This document shows positions 38,097 to 46,194 of a stretch of 64,000 nt of DNA, piece after piece. The stretch's first letter is position 1; the number at the start of each line of letters is the position of its first letter. Both the position numbers and the translations under genes were made by a program. The notes under the pieces were generated by a model. That model was not told the origin of the DNA and did no database searches. It saw only the letters and a program-made list of their open reading frames with translations. The stretch covers positions 298,718 through 362,717 of the forward strand of contig JABTBR010000001.1 in NCBI GenBank assembly GCA_013284265.1. The letters run 5' to 3'. This DNA comes from Oxalobacteraceae bacterium (GTDB lineage: Bacteria; Pseudomonadota; Gammaproteobacteria; Burkholderiales; Burkholderiaceae_D).

Positions 38097-38452
38097 GTAT
38101 GGAATCCTTGATTGTCGGCGTGCTGGACCCGTTGGTGGCCGGCAAGTGCTGGCCGGATGTCGGGCCAGACGCGCCGACACTGCCCTACATCACCTACCAG
38201 CAGGTGGGCGGCGACGCCATCAACTTCATCACCGGCGGGCAGCCGAGTAAGGCCAACGCGCGCGTGCAGGTGAATGTGTGGGCGGCCACCAGGATGCAGG
38301 CTAAAGCGCTGGCGCAGCAGGCGGAAACCGCGCTGCGTGGCGTAGCCGCGCTCCAGACCGAAGTGCTTGGGGCGCCCTCGTCAACCTACGACGACGTGAC
38401 GAAGTATCGCGGCACCATCCAGTTCTTCAGCTGCTGGACGGACGTAGCGTAG
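38093..38452 (+). CDS. Tail terminator, DUF3168-like
   Basis: A 119-residue protein with LPYITYQQVGGDAINFITGG and RVQVNVWAATRMQAKALAQQAETAL, the pattern of DUF3168/gp17-type tail terminator proteins that stop tail-tube growth. Confidence 0.8.
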   Translation: MSMESLIVGVLDPLVAGKCWPDVGPDAPTLPYITYQQVGGDAINFITGGQPSKANARVQVNVWAATRMQAKALAQQAETALRGVAALQTEVLGAPSSTYDDVTKYRGTIQFFSCWTDVA

Positions 38453-38472
38453 CAGTAGAAATACCCAATCAA

Positions 38473-38504
38473 CGGCCCGCCAAATGTGCGGGCCTTTTGT
38501 TTTT
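38473..38504 (+). terminator. Intrinsic terminator
   Basis: Stem GGCCCGC / GCGGGCC, loop CAAATGT, then TTTTGTTTTT. Confidence 0.8.
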
Positions 38505-38532
38505 CTGGCCCTTTGCGGGTGCCATCAACCTG

Positions 38533-38556
38533 AGCCGCCTCGTGCGGCCTTTTTTC
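38533..38556 (+). terminator. Intrinsic terminator before the tail-tube gene
   Basis: Stem GCCGC / GCGGC with loop CTCGT and TTTTTT, about 30 bases upstream of the tail-tube ATG. Nearly the same hairpin as at 33751-33773 before the capsid gene. Confidence 0.75.
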
Positions 38557-38578
38557 GCCCATCGAAAGGATCTACCCC

Positions 38579-39223
38579 ATGAGTGTATCGCTCCCCAATG
38601 GCATTATTCTGTCGCTCGCGACGGCCTATGCCTCCTCGCTGACGGTCACGGCCGCCAGCAACGCCGCCGAGTGCGTGCTGACCGTCACCAACACCCTGGC
38701 GGCCGGCGACATCGTGGAACTCATCTCCGGCTGGTCCCGCGCCAACAACCGCCTGTTCCGCGTCAAGTCGCCAACCGGCGCCAACCTGGTGCTGGAAGGC
38801 TTCGATACCACCAGCACCACGCAATTCCCAGCCGGCAGCGGTACCGGGACGATCCGCAAGATCAACTCCTGGACCCAGATTCAGCAGGTGATGGACCTGA
38901 CCAGCTCCGGCGGCGAGCCGCAGTACCAGACCTATTCCTTCCTGGAAGACGACTACGACCGCCAAATTCCCACCACCACCTCGGCCCAGTCGCTGGCGAT
39001 CAACATCGCCGATGACCCGACCCTGGGCGGCTACCAGGCGATGAAGGCCGCGGCACTCTCGCGCACCGTCACCGGCCTGCGCGGCGCCCTGCCGCAGGGC
39101 GGTTTCCTGTTCTACAACGGCATCGTCGCCTTCGACGAAACCCCGAGCATGTCCAAAGGCAACGTCATGCAGTGCAAAGGCGGCTTCGCCCTGCAAGGCA
39201 AGCCGGTGCGCTACGCCACCTAA
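38579..39223 (+). CDS. Major tail tube protein
   Basis: A 214-residue protein preceded by GAAAGGA. A strand-rich protein with the tail-tube hallmarks: ITSGWSRANNRLF-like loop (LISGWSRANNRLFRV), GGEPQYQTYSFLEDDYDRQIPTTTSAQSL and LSRTVTGLRGALPQGGFLFYNGIVAF. Polymerises around the tape measure. Confidence 0.85.
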   Translation: MSVSLPNGIILSLATAYASSLTVTAASNAAECVLTVTNTLAAGDIVELISGWSRANNRLFRVKSPTGANLVLEGFDTTSTTQFPAGSGTGTIRKINSWTQIQQVMDLTSSGGEPQYQTYSFLEDDYDRQIPTTTSAQSLAINIADDPTLGGYQAMKAAALSRTVTGLRGALPQGGFLFYNGIVAFDETPSMSKGNVMQCKGGFALQGKPVRYAT

Positions 39224-39259
39224 GACCAGTCGCCTTGCCTGCAGCGATGCGGGTTTTAC

Positions 39260-39290
39260 GCAGCCGAGGGCAATCCCCGGCTGCTTTTTT
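39260..39290 (+). terminator. Intrinsic terminator after the tail-tube gene
   Basis: GCAGCCG-A-GGG / CCC-C-GGCTGC stem around CAAT, followed by TTTTTT. Confidence 0.8.
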
Positions 39291-39314
39291 ACACCTAAAA
39301 AAAGAGAAAATACC

Positions 39315-39749
39315 ATGGCTATCAAACTCGGCAAGAACCCGAAAAGCTTCAAGAAAGAAGTTCCCGTCGTCACGGTGGATGGCGTCACCGACATCGTGAA
39401 CGTCACCTATATCTATCGCACCCGGCTCGAATTCGCCCAGCTGCTCGACGAGCGCATCGCCGATGGCGAAGCGGCCCTGAAGGCCGCCGAGGCAGCGAAA
39501 GCTTCCGCACCGGAAGGCGACGACAGTGGCATTACCACTACCCAGCCCCCCGTCAGCATCAAAGAAGGCTACCTGAAAGCGACCAAGGAAAGCGCTGAAA
39601 CGGTGCTGCAGGTCGCCTCCGGCTGGGATCTGGACGACCCCTTCACTGTCGAGAACCTGCAGCGTCTGGAAGACGAATTCCCCGGCACGCTCAGCGACAT
39701 CCAGATGGTCTACCAGAAGGCCGTGATGGAGCACCGCAGAAAAAACTAG
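39315..39749 (+). CDS. Tail assembly chaperone (G-type)
   Basis: A 144-residue protein (MAIKLGKNPKSFKKEVPVVT...). Position between tail tube and tape measure and the length match lambda gpG-type chaperones that coat the tape measure during assembly. It ends at a TAG immediately after a slippery heptamer, so a fraction of ribosomes should shift to -1 and continue into the downstream frame. Confidence 0.85.
   Translation: MAIKLGKNPKSFKKEVPVVTVDGVTDIVNVTYIYRTRLEFAQLLDERIADGEAALKAAEAAKASAPEGDDSGITTTQPPVSIKEGYLKATKESAETVLQVASGWDLDDPFTVENLQRLEDEFPGTLSDIQMVYQKAVMEHRRKN
39740..39746 (+). promoter_or_regulatory. -1 ribosomal frameshift site A AAA AAC
   Basis: In the zero frame the codons are AGA AAA AAC TAG, so the heptamer A AAA AAC is in the canonical phase. 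Shifting back one base reads KKLEAVAKEMYSPP and continues without stop into the DUF1799-like frame, giving a ~249-residue G-T fusion. Confidence 0.85.
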
Positions 39750-39766
39750 AAGCCGTCGCGAAGGAG

Positions 39767-40063
39767 ATGTATTCGCCCCCCGCCTCGGCGCAGCAGCTGG
39801 AGGCATGGGGGCTACTAGCATCAGACATCGCGGCGGTGGAAGTGTTTGAAGAGAACATCCCGGCCTTCGACCTGTTCGCCTACATGAGCACCCAGTGGAT
39901 GGTGGGCTTTGGCGGCGCCACAGGGCTGAAATATGAAGTCGCGCACAGCTACCTGGACCGGCGAAAGCTTGGAATCGACGAGTTCGAGAACCGCATGGAT
40001 GACCTGCGAATCATGGAGCAGGCCGCCCTGGCGGTGATGCGCGAACAGCAAAAGGAGAAGTAA
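39767..40063 (+). CDS. DUF1799-like tail chaperone extension (T part of G-T)
   Basis: The frame is open from the slippery site (39746) to 40063; 39767 is its first ATG (98 residues, MYSPPASAQQLEAWGLLASD...). It is in the -1 frame relative to the G-type chaperone and most likely made only as the frameshift fusion. AAGGAG just upstream of the ATG could also allow independent initiation. MQWMVGFGGATGLKYEV-type region and the helical end resemble DUF1799. Confidence 0.8.
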   Translation: MYSPPASAQQLEAWGLLASDIAAVEVFEENIPAFDLFAYMSTQWMVGFGGATGLKYEVAHSYLDRRKLGIDEFENRMDDLRIMEQAALAVMREQQKEK

Positions 40064-43000
40064 ATGTCTGATCAGATCGGCGCCGCCTCAATCCGGCTCG
40101 CTTTAGATTCGAGTGGGGTGGATGCTGGTTTGAACCGGATGGAGGCATCGGTCACCCAAACCGGACGGTCCCTGAGCAATCTGGGGCGCACCGGCGCGGC
40201 CGCCATCAGCAATATGAGCGCTGGGGCTGATGCTTCGGCGACTACCTTCGAACGCGCTGCGCAAAGAAGGATTCGCAGCCTCCAGCTGGAAGCTGTTGCT
40301 TTGGAGTCCGGTGGGCGCGCGACCCGACAGTACCAGGAAGCCTCTGCGCGTGCCTATGGTGGTGATGCTCTCGTAAATGCCATCCGCCCACAGCTCGATG
40401 CACTCGATCAAATCCGGGCTCGGCAAGATGCCGCAGCGCAGGCTGCGCTGCGAGGTGGCGCAGCATTTCAAGGCAACGCGCAGTCCGCCGCCGCGCTGGC
40501 CGCATCACTGCGCCAAGTGCCGGCGCAGCTGACCGACATCGTCACATCGCTGCAAGGTGGGCAGGCCCCGCTGACCGTTTTCCTGCAGCAGGGCGGGCAA
40601 TTGCGCGACATGTTCGGCTCGGCCGGCGGCGCAGCGCGCGCGCTGGGGGGCTACCTGATTAGCCTGGTCAGTCCGTTGAAGGTGTTGATGGCCGCCGTTG
40701 CCGTGACGGCCGTGGCGTACAAGCAGGGTGCCGACGAAGCTGATGCTTACGCCAAGGCCATCATCCTGACGGGCAACGCCGCAGGCGTCACCACCAACCA
40801 GCTCGCCAACATGGCGAAACAGGGGGCTGCGGTAGCGGGCACCCAGTCCGCCAACGCCGAAGCGCTGGCGCAACTGGTAGGCACCGGCAAGGTGGGCGCT
40901 GACGAGCTGCTGCGTGCGTCCACCACTGCTGTCCAGTCCCAGAAGTATCTCGGCATCGCCGTCGAGGACACGGTGAAGGCATTCGCAGATCTGGGTAAGG
41001 ACCCCCTGCAAGCCACGCTCAAGCTCAATGACCAATACAACTATCTGACAGAATCGACATACAGGCAGATCAAAGCGCTGACCGAACAGGGTAAGACCAG
41101 CGAAGCTGCCAAGGTTGCGCAAAATGCTCTCGCGGAAGCTCAGGACGCAAATATCAAGAAGGTCAAGGCATTACTCGGCCCGTATGAGAAGGCATGGAAA
41201 GATCTAGGTGAGGCCGCAAAGCAGGCATGGGGCTTTATGGTCGACCAGGTGCGCGAAGATACCCTTGACGAGAAAATCGCGAGCGCACAAAAGAAACTCG
41301 AAAGGGCGAAACGGGCCTATTACGCGTTCGCCGGTACGACCGCCGAGAAAGACGCCGACCGCGACGACGCGCAGCGGCAACTCGATCGCCTGCAGAACCA
41401 GAAGAAGGTAGCCGAAGTTCAAGCTACTTCTGATGCCGATCGGATAAAACAGCTGACCGCTATCAGAAAACTGGACGAGGACGGCGTAAAGTATCTGGGC
41501 CGCCAGGCGCAACTGGATAAGGAAATCGCATTAGCTCGAACTTTGGTGCAGGACGCCGCCCCGCGCTGGCAGGATGCCACCACTACGGAGGAGCAAGTTC
41601 AGAAACGAATCGCGCTGATTCGATCAACCTATGCGGATTATTTCAACCAGTCGATCGAGGGGCAGATTGCGGCTGTGGAGCGCTTGGGCGCCGTCCAGGA
41701 GGAACAGGCTAAGCGCGCCCTGATTCCGATTCAGGCGAATCAGGATGCCGGTCTGAATAAAGCGCTTGACCAGCAGTTCGCCTATATCGACAAAATCGCG
41801 AAGGCTGACGAGGAGGCGCTTGTCCGCGAGAAGTCGCGTCTGCAGCAGCGACTTGCTTTCACCGCCCAGGAGACGGTTGGCATCGACGACCAGGCGGCGC
41901 ACCAGCAAAAGCTGGCCGACCTGAACAGTCAGATCGCGGTGAAGAATGAGCAGATCGCCAATCGGCGCAAGCAACGTGACGCAGATATTTTTGTCGCAGA
42001 CGTAAAGAACACCCATGAGGCTGCTGAATCCTATAAAGCACTCTACGACTCCCGGGTCGCTGACCTGAATGCCCTGGATCAGCAGGTGCAGGCGCAAAAC
42101 GATCAAAATGCCGCGCTCGGCCTGAGTACCAAGCAACTGGAGGCCCTGAACACCGGCCTGGTCGAAGAGAAGGCCAGCCGGCTTGAGGTGCAGGCATCGA
42201 TCATCGCGAACACGCAGGGCCGCGAGGACGAGGCGGAAGTGCTGCGCAAGACCGCGGCCCGCATGCGCGAGCTGAATGTCGCGCAGATCGAGGGCGCGCG
42301 CAAGGCGGCCGACCTGGATGCCTACAAAACGTTCTGGGATTCCATCGACAGGGCGGCGCAATCGGCTTTCTCCAACATCGGAGAAGGCGGCAAGTCTATG
42401 CTCGACCGTCTTCGCGACAGCCTGAAGTCCGGCCTGCTGGACCTGCTGTATCAGCTCACGGTGAAACAGTTCATCATCAACGTGAAGGCCAACATAAGCA
42501 GTGACGGTTTTGGAGCCATCGCCAACGCGCTGGGTGGGTCTTCTGGCAGCGCAGGCGGCTCCAACCTGTTTGGGACGGCGGCAAACCTGTTCTCCATGGG
42601 TGAGACAATCTATTCCGGTTTCAGTGCCGGCATCGCCAGCAGCATGGGCGGTGCAATCTCTACCCTGGGAGAAACTTTCGGATCGGCGGCGATGTCTTCG
42701 TTCGGGGCAGGGATGAGCATGACAACGGCCGAGGCTGCATCGGCTGTCGCGGCTGCAAATGCCGCAGCCGCAGGGACTGCCGCTGCGGGCAGTACGGCGA
42801 CCGCAGGGAGTGCACTGAGCGCTGGCGCCAGCACCGCTGCGTCGATTCCGTACATCGGTTGGATTATCGCCGGGATGATGGCCAACGATGGTTTTTTCAA
42901 ACAAGGCTACCGGATCGACAACCAGAAGAACGACATCACCAAGGAGATGCTGGCCAGCACATTTAAAGGTAACTTCTTCGGCCCCATCGGCGCAGCCATG

Positions 43001-45277
43001 ACGGCCGCCATTGGCGCCGGCGATGCAATCCCGCGCAAGCTGGGCTTCAGTGACCGCATGTCTTCGCTGATCTCCGGCAGTTCTCTGTGGACCAAGGGCT
43101 TCGGTCACCAGTCTCCGACAATTGAGTCGCAGGGCATCGAGGGAACGATCAATACGCAAGGCGTCACCGCCACCAATTTCGCCAACGTGCTTGAGAAGGG
43201 CGGGTGGTTCCGTAGCGACAAAAGAACCAGTTTCACCGATCCACTGAATGCCGATGCAGACACTTCGTTCGATGCAACCGTCCAGGCGATGGTGGCGTCA
43301 GTCAAGGGTTTCGGTAAGGCCATGGGTGAGCAGACGACCCAGATCGACAGCTACACCAAGGCATTCAAGCTGAATCTGACCGGCGACGCCACCAAGGACC
43401 AGGCGCTGATCACCGATCTGTTCGTCGGCGTCGGCAACGATCTGTCCACCCTGCTGGTGCCGTCCATCGCGAAGCTGAAGCAAGAGAGTGAAAACGCCTC
43501 CCAGACGCTCCAGCGCGTGGCCGGCGACTATATCGCCATCGACGGCGCGCTGGGCGCCATCGGCCAGCGGTTCGCCGCGGTAGGTGTGTCGTCGCTGGAA
43601 GCGCGCGAGAACCTGCTCGCGCTGTCCGGTGGCCTGGACAATTTCGTCAGCAAAGCGGAATTCTTCTCGCAAAACTACCTGAGCGAATCGGAGCGCGTGG
43701 CCGCCGTCAGCAAGGTGCTGACCCAGTCGTTCACGGACCTTGGCGTGACGGCGATCCCGAAGACGCGTGACGAATTCAAGGCGCTGGTACAGGGACTGGA
43801 CCTGACCGACGAGGGCAGCCGGAAGATGTATGCCGGCCTGATGGGCCTGGAGGAAGTTTTTGCCCAGGTCACGCCGCAGATCGACCACGCCGCCGTGGCG
43901 CTGGCTCAGCAGAACGAGCAGCGTCAGTTGGACGTCCAGTTGATGGCCGCACTGGGCAACGCCGAAGGCGCCCTCGCGGCCACCCGCGCCGATGCGCTGG
44001 CCGCGCTGCTGAGCGACCAGGCCCGCATCACACAGAGCCAAATCTATGCGGCTCAGGATGCCAAGAAGGCATTTGATGCGCTGGCCGGCGCCGGAGATAG
44101 CGCACTGTCTGGCCTGTCGAAGTCCCTGGCGGTGGAGAAAGAGCGTCTCAACGCGGCGTACAGCGATCAGGCCGAGGCGGTGCGCGTCGCCACTCAGGCG
44201 TCTGTCGATAACGCCCAGAAGAGCCTACAGGCTGCCCAGACGCAGGTCGCCGCACTGCAAACCGTGTTCGGCGCCCTGGAGTCGGCGCTAGGCTCGAGCA
44301 AGATCGAATCGGATAGCGCGACGCTGGCCCGGCGCCAAGCCGCCCAGACGGTGCTGACGGCCGCCGCCGCCAACCCACGTGACCTGGGCAACAACAAGGC
44401 CTTGGCCGCCGCCATCGGCGCGGTGAGCGGGCAGTCGAATGCCCGCCTGTTCGGCACGTTCGAAGAGTACGCGCGCGACCAGGCGCGCACCAACAACGTG
44501 CTGGCGACGTTGCGCGCTGCGGCTGGCGACCAGATTGACTACGCGGAAAAGACCGTTGACACGCTCAACGACACCATCGAAGCGATCCAGAAATCCGGCT
44601 CGGATCAGTTGGTGCAGCTTCAGCGCAATAGTCAGGCCGAGTTAGAAAAGCTCGACCTGGCACTGACCAACGCAACCGCGCAGCTCGAAGCGCTGAAGGG
44701 TATCAACAATTCCGTGCTCAGCCTGAAGGACGCGATGGCGGTGTTTGCCTCCGCTATCGCTGGACTGAAGAGCAACCCGACCGCTGCCGCAAACGGCGCC
44801 AGCGTGGTCAGTTCCAGCAACGTCGGCGCGGGGGCGACGAGCATCGAAGGCCTGTATGAGTCGGTGCTTGGCCGTCACAGCGATGCCGAAGGCCTGGCTC
44901 ACTGGACCGCCATTCTCACTAGCGGAAAATCGCTGGAAGAAATCCGCCAGGGTTTCATCGGTTCCGACGAATACAAGAAGTTGCGCGGCTTCGCCGTCGG
45001 CACCAATCGCGTTCCCTTTGACATGCCAGCCAATATTCATGCGGACGAGCGCATCATCCCGGCCGCCGACAATCGGCAGCTCATGGCCCTGATGGCGCGC
45101 GCGACCGATCCCGGCCAGAGCAGTGAAGCGCTGCTGGTGGAAGTGAAGCGCCTGAACGGGATGGTGGAAGCCCAGCAACGCACGCTCGACATGATTGCTG
45201 CCAATTCCGGGTTAACCAGCGAGGTGCTGGACGCGGCGCAAAAGGGCCGACCGCTCGCTTACAGGGAGGTGGTATGA
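40064..45277 (+). CDS. Tail tape measure protein with C-terminal DUF4214-like segment
   Basis: The 1,737-residue protein sets tail length. Near the N-terminus is a TMP_2-like region (LRQVPAQLTDIVTSLQGGQAPL, then hydrophobic SLVSPLKVLMAAVAVTAVAY), followed by long helical coiled-coil stretches, a Gly/Ala-rich hydrophobic central part (about residues 820-950), and further coiled coil. Residues ~1590-1640 (IEGLYESVLGRHSDAEGLAHW...) look like a DUF4214 repeat, and PANIHADERIIPAADNRQLM follows. Length predicts a tail of roughly 250 nm if the usual ~0.15 nm per residue holds. Confidence 0.93.
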   Translation: MSDQIGAASIRLALDSSGVDAGLNRMEASVTQTGRSLSNLGRTGAAAISNMSAGADASATTFERAAQRRIRSLQLEAVALESGGRATRQYQEASARAYGGDALVNAIRPQLDALDQIRARQDAAAQAALRGGAAFQGNAQSAAALAASLRQVPAQLTDIVTSLQGGQAPLTVFLQQGGQLRDMFGSAGGAARALGGYLISLVSPLKVLMAAVAVTAVAYKQGADEADAYAKAIILTGNAAGVTTNQLANMAKQGAAVAGTQSANAEALAQLVGTGKVGADELLRASTTAVQSQKYLGIAVEDTVKAFADLGKDPLQATLKLNDQYNYLTESTYRQIKALTEQGKTSEAAKVAQNALAEAQDANIKKVKALLGPYEKAWKDLGEAAKQAWGFMVDQVREDTLDEKIASAQKKLERAKRAYYAFAGTTAEKDADRDDAQRQLDRLQNQKKVAEVQATSDADRIKQLTAIRKLDEDGVKYLGRQAQLDKEIALARTLVQDAAPRWQDATTTEEQVQKRIALIRSTYADYFNQSIEGQIAAVERLGAVQEEQAKRALIPIQANQDAGLNKALDQQFAYIDKIAKADEEALVREKSRLQQRLAFTAQETVGIDDQAAHQQKLADLNSQIAVKNEQIANRRKQRDADIFVADVKNTHEAAESYKALYDSRVADLNALDQQVQAQNDQNAALGLSTKQLEALNTGLVEEKASRLEVQASIIANTQGREDEAEVLRKTAARMRELNVAQIEGARKAADLDAYKTFWDSIDRAAQSAFSNIGEGGKSMLDRLRDSLKSGLLDLLYQLTVKQFIINVKANISSDGFGAIANALGGSSGSAGGSNLFGTAANLFSMGETIYSGFSAGIASSMGGAISTLGETFGSAAMSSFGAGMSMTTAEAASAVAAANAAAAGTAAAGSTATAGSALSAGASTAASIPYIGWIIAGMMANDGFFKQGYRIDNQKNDITKEMLASTFKGNFFGPIGAAMTAAIGAGDAIPRKLGFSDRMSSLISGSSLWTKGFGHQSPTIESQGIEGTINTQGVTATNFANVLEKGGWFRSDKRTSFTDPLNADADTSFDATVQAMVASVKGFGKAMGEQTTQIDSYTKAFKLNLTGDATKDQALITDLFVGVGNDLSTLLVPSIAKLKQESENASQTLQRVAGDYIAIDGALGAIGQRFAAVGVSSLEARENLLALSGGLDNFVSKAEFFSQNYLSESERVAAVSKVLTQSFTDLGVTAIPKTRDEFKALVQGLDLTDEGSRKMYAGLMGLEEVFAQVTPQIDHAAVALAQQNEQRQLDVQLMAALGNAEGALAATRADALAALLSDQARITQSQIYAAQDAKKAFDALAGAGDSALSGLSKSLAVEKERLNAAYSDQAEAVRVATQASVDNAQKSLQAAQTQVAALQTVFGALESALGSSKIESDSATLARRQAAQTVLTAAAANPRDLGNNKALAAAIGAVSGQSNARLFGTFEEYARDQARTNNVLATLRAAAGDQIDYAEKTVDTLNDTIEAIQKSGSDQLVQLQRNSQAELEKLDLALTNATAQLEALKGINNSVLSLKDAMAVFASAIAGLKSNPTAAANGASVVSSSNVGAGATSIEGLYESVLGRHSDAEGLAHWTAILTSGKSLEEIRQGFIGSDEYKKLRGFAVGTNRVPFDMPANIHADERIIPAADNRQLMALMARATDPGQSSEALLVEVKRLNGMVEAQQRTLDMIAANSGLTSEVLDAAQKGRPLAYREVV

Positions 45278-46194
45278 CCGCAGCACTCAGTATCTTGATT
45301 CCCATCACCATTACGCCCGCGATGTTGACCAGCAGCACATTGGTGGAAGACGACTATCTGGACTGGAGCGGCGCCACCACCTATGCGCTGGGCGCGCGCT
45401 GTATCAAGTCGCACCGGATCTACGAAAGCCAGGTCGCCGGAAATATCGGCCACGATCCGGATGACCCGGTCAATCAGTTCGGCACGGTCGTGTACTGGAA
45501 CGACGTCGGCCCGACCAATCGCTGGGCGATGTTCGATGGCGAGGTAAGTACGCAGTCTATTGCCGCCACCAGCATCACGGTGGTCGTCAAGCCCGGCAAT
45601 TTCAATTCGATCTACCTGGGCGGCCTTGGCGCGGCTAATTTGTCGGTCGTCGTGAAAAATGCACCGGGCGGTACCGTCATCTTTACCCACACAGGATCGC
45701 TGGAAGGTTCTGCGCCACCGGATTATTACGAATGGTGCTTCGATCCTTTCTCGCCCCTGCGCAGCAAAATTCTCGCCAACATCCCCGCCTATAACCAGAT
45801 GGAACTGACGCTCACGCTAAGCGCCGCCGCTGGTGCGCCCGTTAAGTGCGGCGTGCTTGCTGTGGGTTTTTTGCGCCGGCTAGGGCGCACACAGCAGGGA
45901 GCCGAAGCAAAGCCGAAGAACTACGGCTATATCGATGTCGATGCATATGGAAAGACTACTGTAAAAAAAGGCAAGTCAGCCACCGATATGACCGCCAGCG
46001 CGGTCATCGCATCCCGCGAGGCCCGCATGGTTCAAGAAATCCTTGCCGGCGCAATTTATGTCCCGTGCATGGTGTCCTGCAGCGACAACCCGGATTACTC
46101 CGGCCTGAATACTTTTGGACTGGTGAGTGGCAAGGTCGTTTACAGGACTCCGGACACCAGTGAAATTTCTGTCTCAGTGGAAGGTTCAATTTAA
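45274..46194 (+). CDS. Tail tip/minor tail protein with carbohydrate-binding-like motif
   Basis: A 306-residue strand-rich protein starting in the last codons of the tape measure. WSGATTYALGARCIKSHRIYES followed by DPDDPVNQ resembles the short aromatic-rich CBM5/12-like modules used in phage adhesins. GFLRRLGRTQQGAEAKPKNYGYIDVD and SREARMVQEIL are not assigned. Probably the distal-tail or adsorption component. Confidence 0.6.
   Translation: MTAALSILIPITITPAMLTSSTLVEDDYLDWSGATTYALGARCIKSHRIYESQVAGNIGHDPDDPVNQFGTVVYWNDVGPTNRWAMFDGEVSTQSIAATSITVVVKPGNFNSIYLGGLGAANLSVVVKNAPGGTVIFTHTGSLEGSAPPDYYEWCFDPFSPLRSKILANIPAYNQMELTLTLSAAAGAPVKCGVLAVGFLRRLGRTQQGAEAKPKNYGYIDVDAYGKTTVKKGKSATDMTASAVIASREARMVQEILAGAIYVPCMVSCSDNPDYSGLNTFGLVSGKVVYRTPDTSEISVSVEGSI

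Noticed and set aside
41624..43159. 511-residue open frame antisense to the tape measure gene
   Set aside because: Shadow of the tape measure in GC-rich sequence; no recognisable motif.
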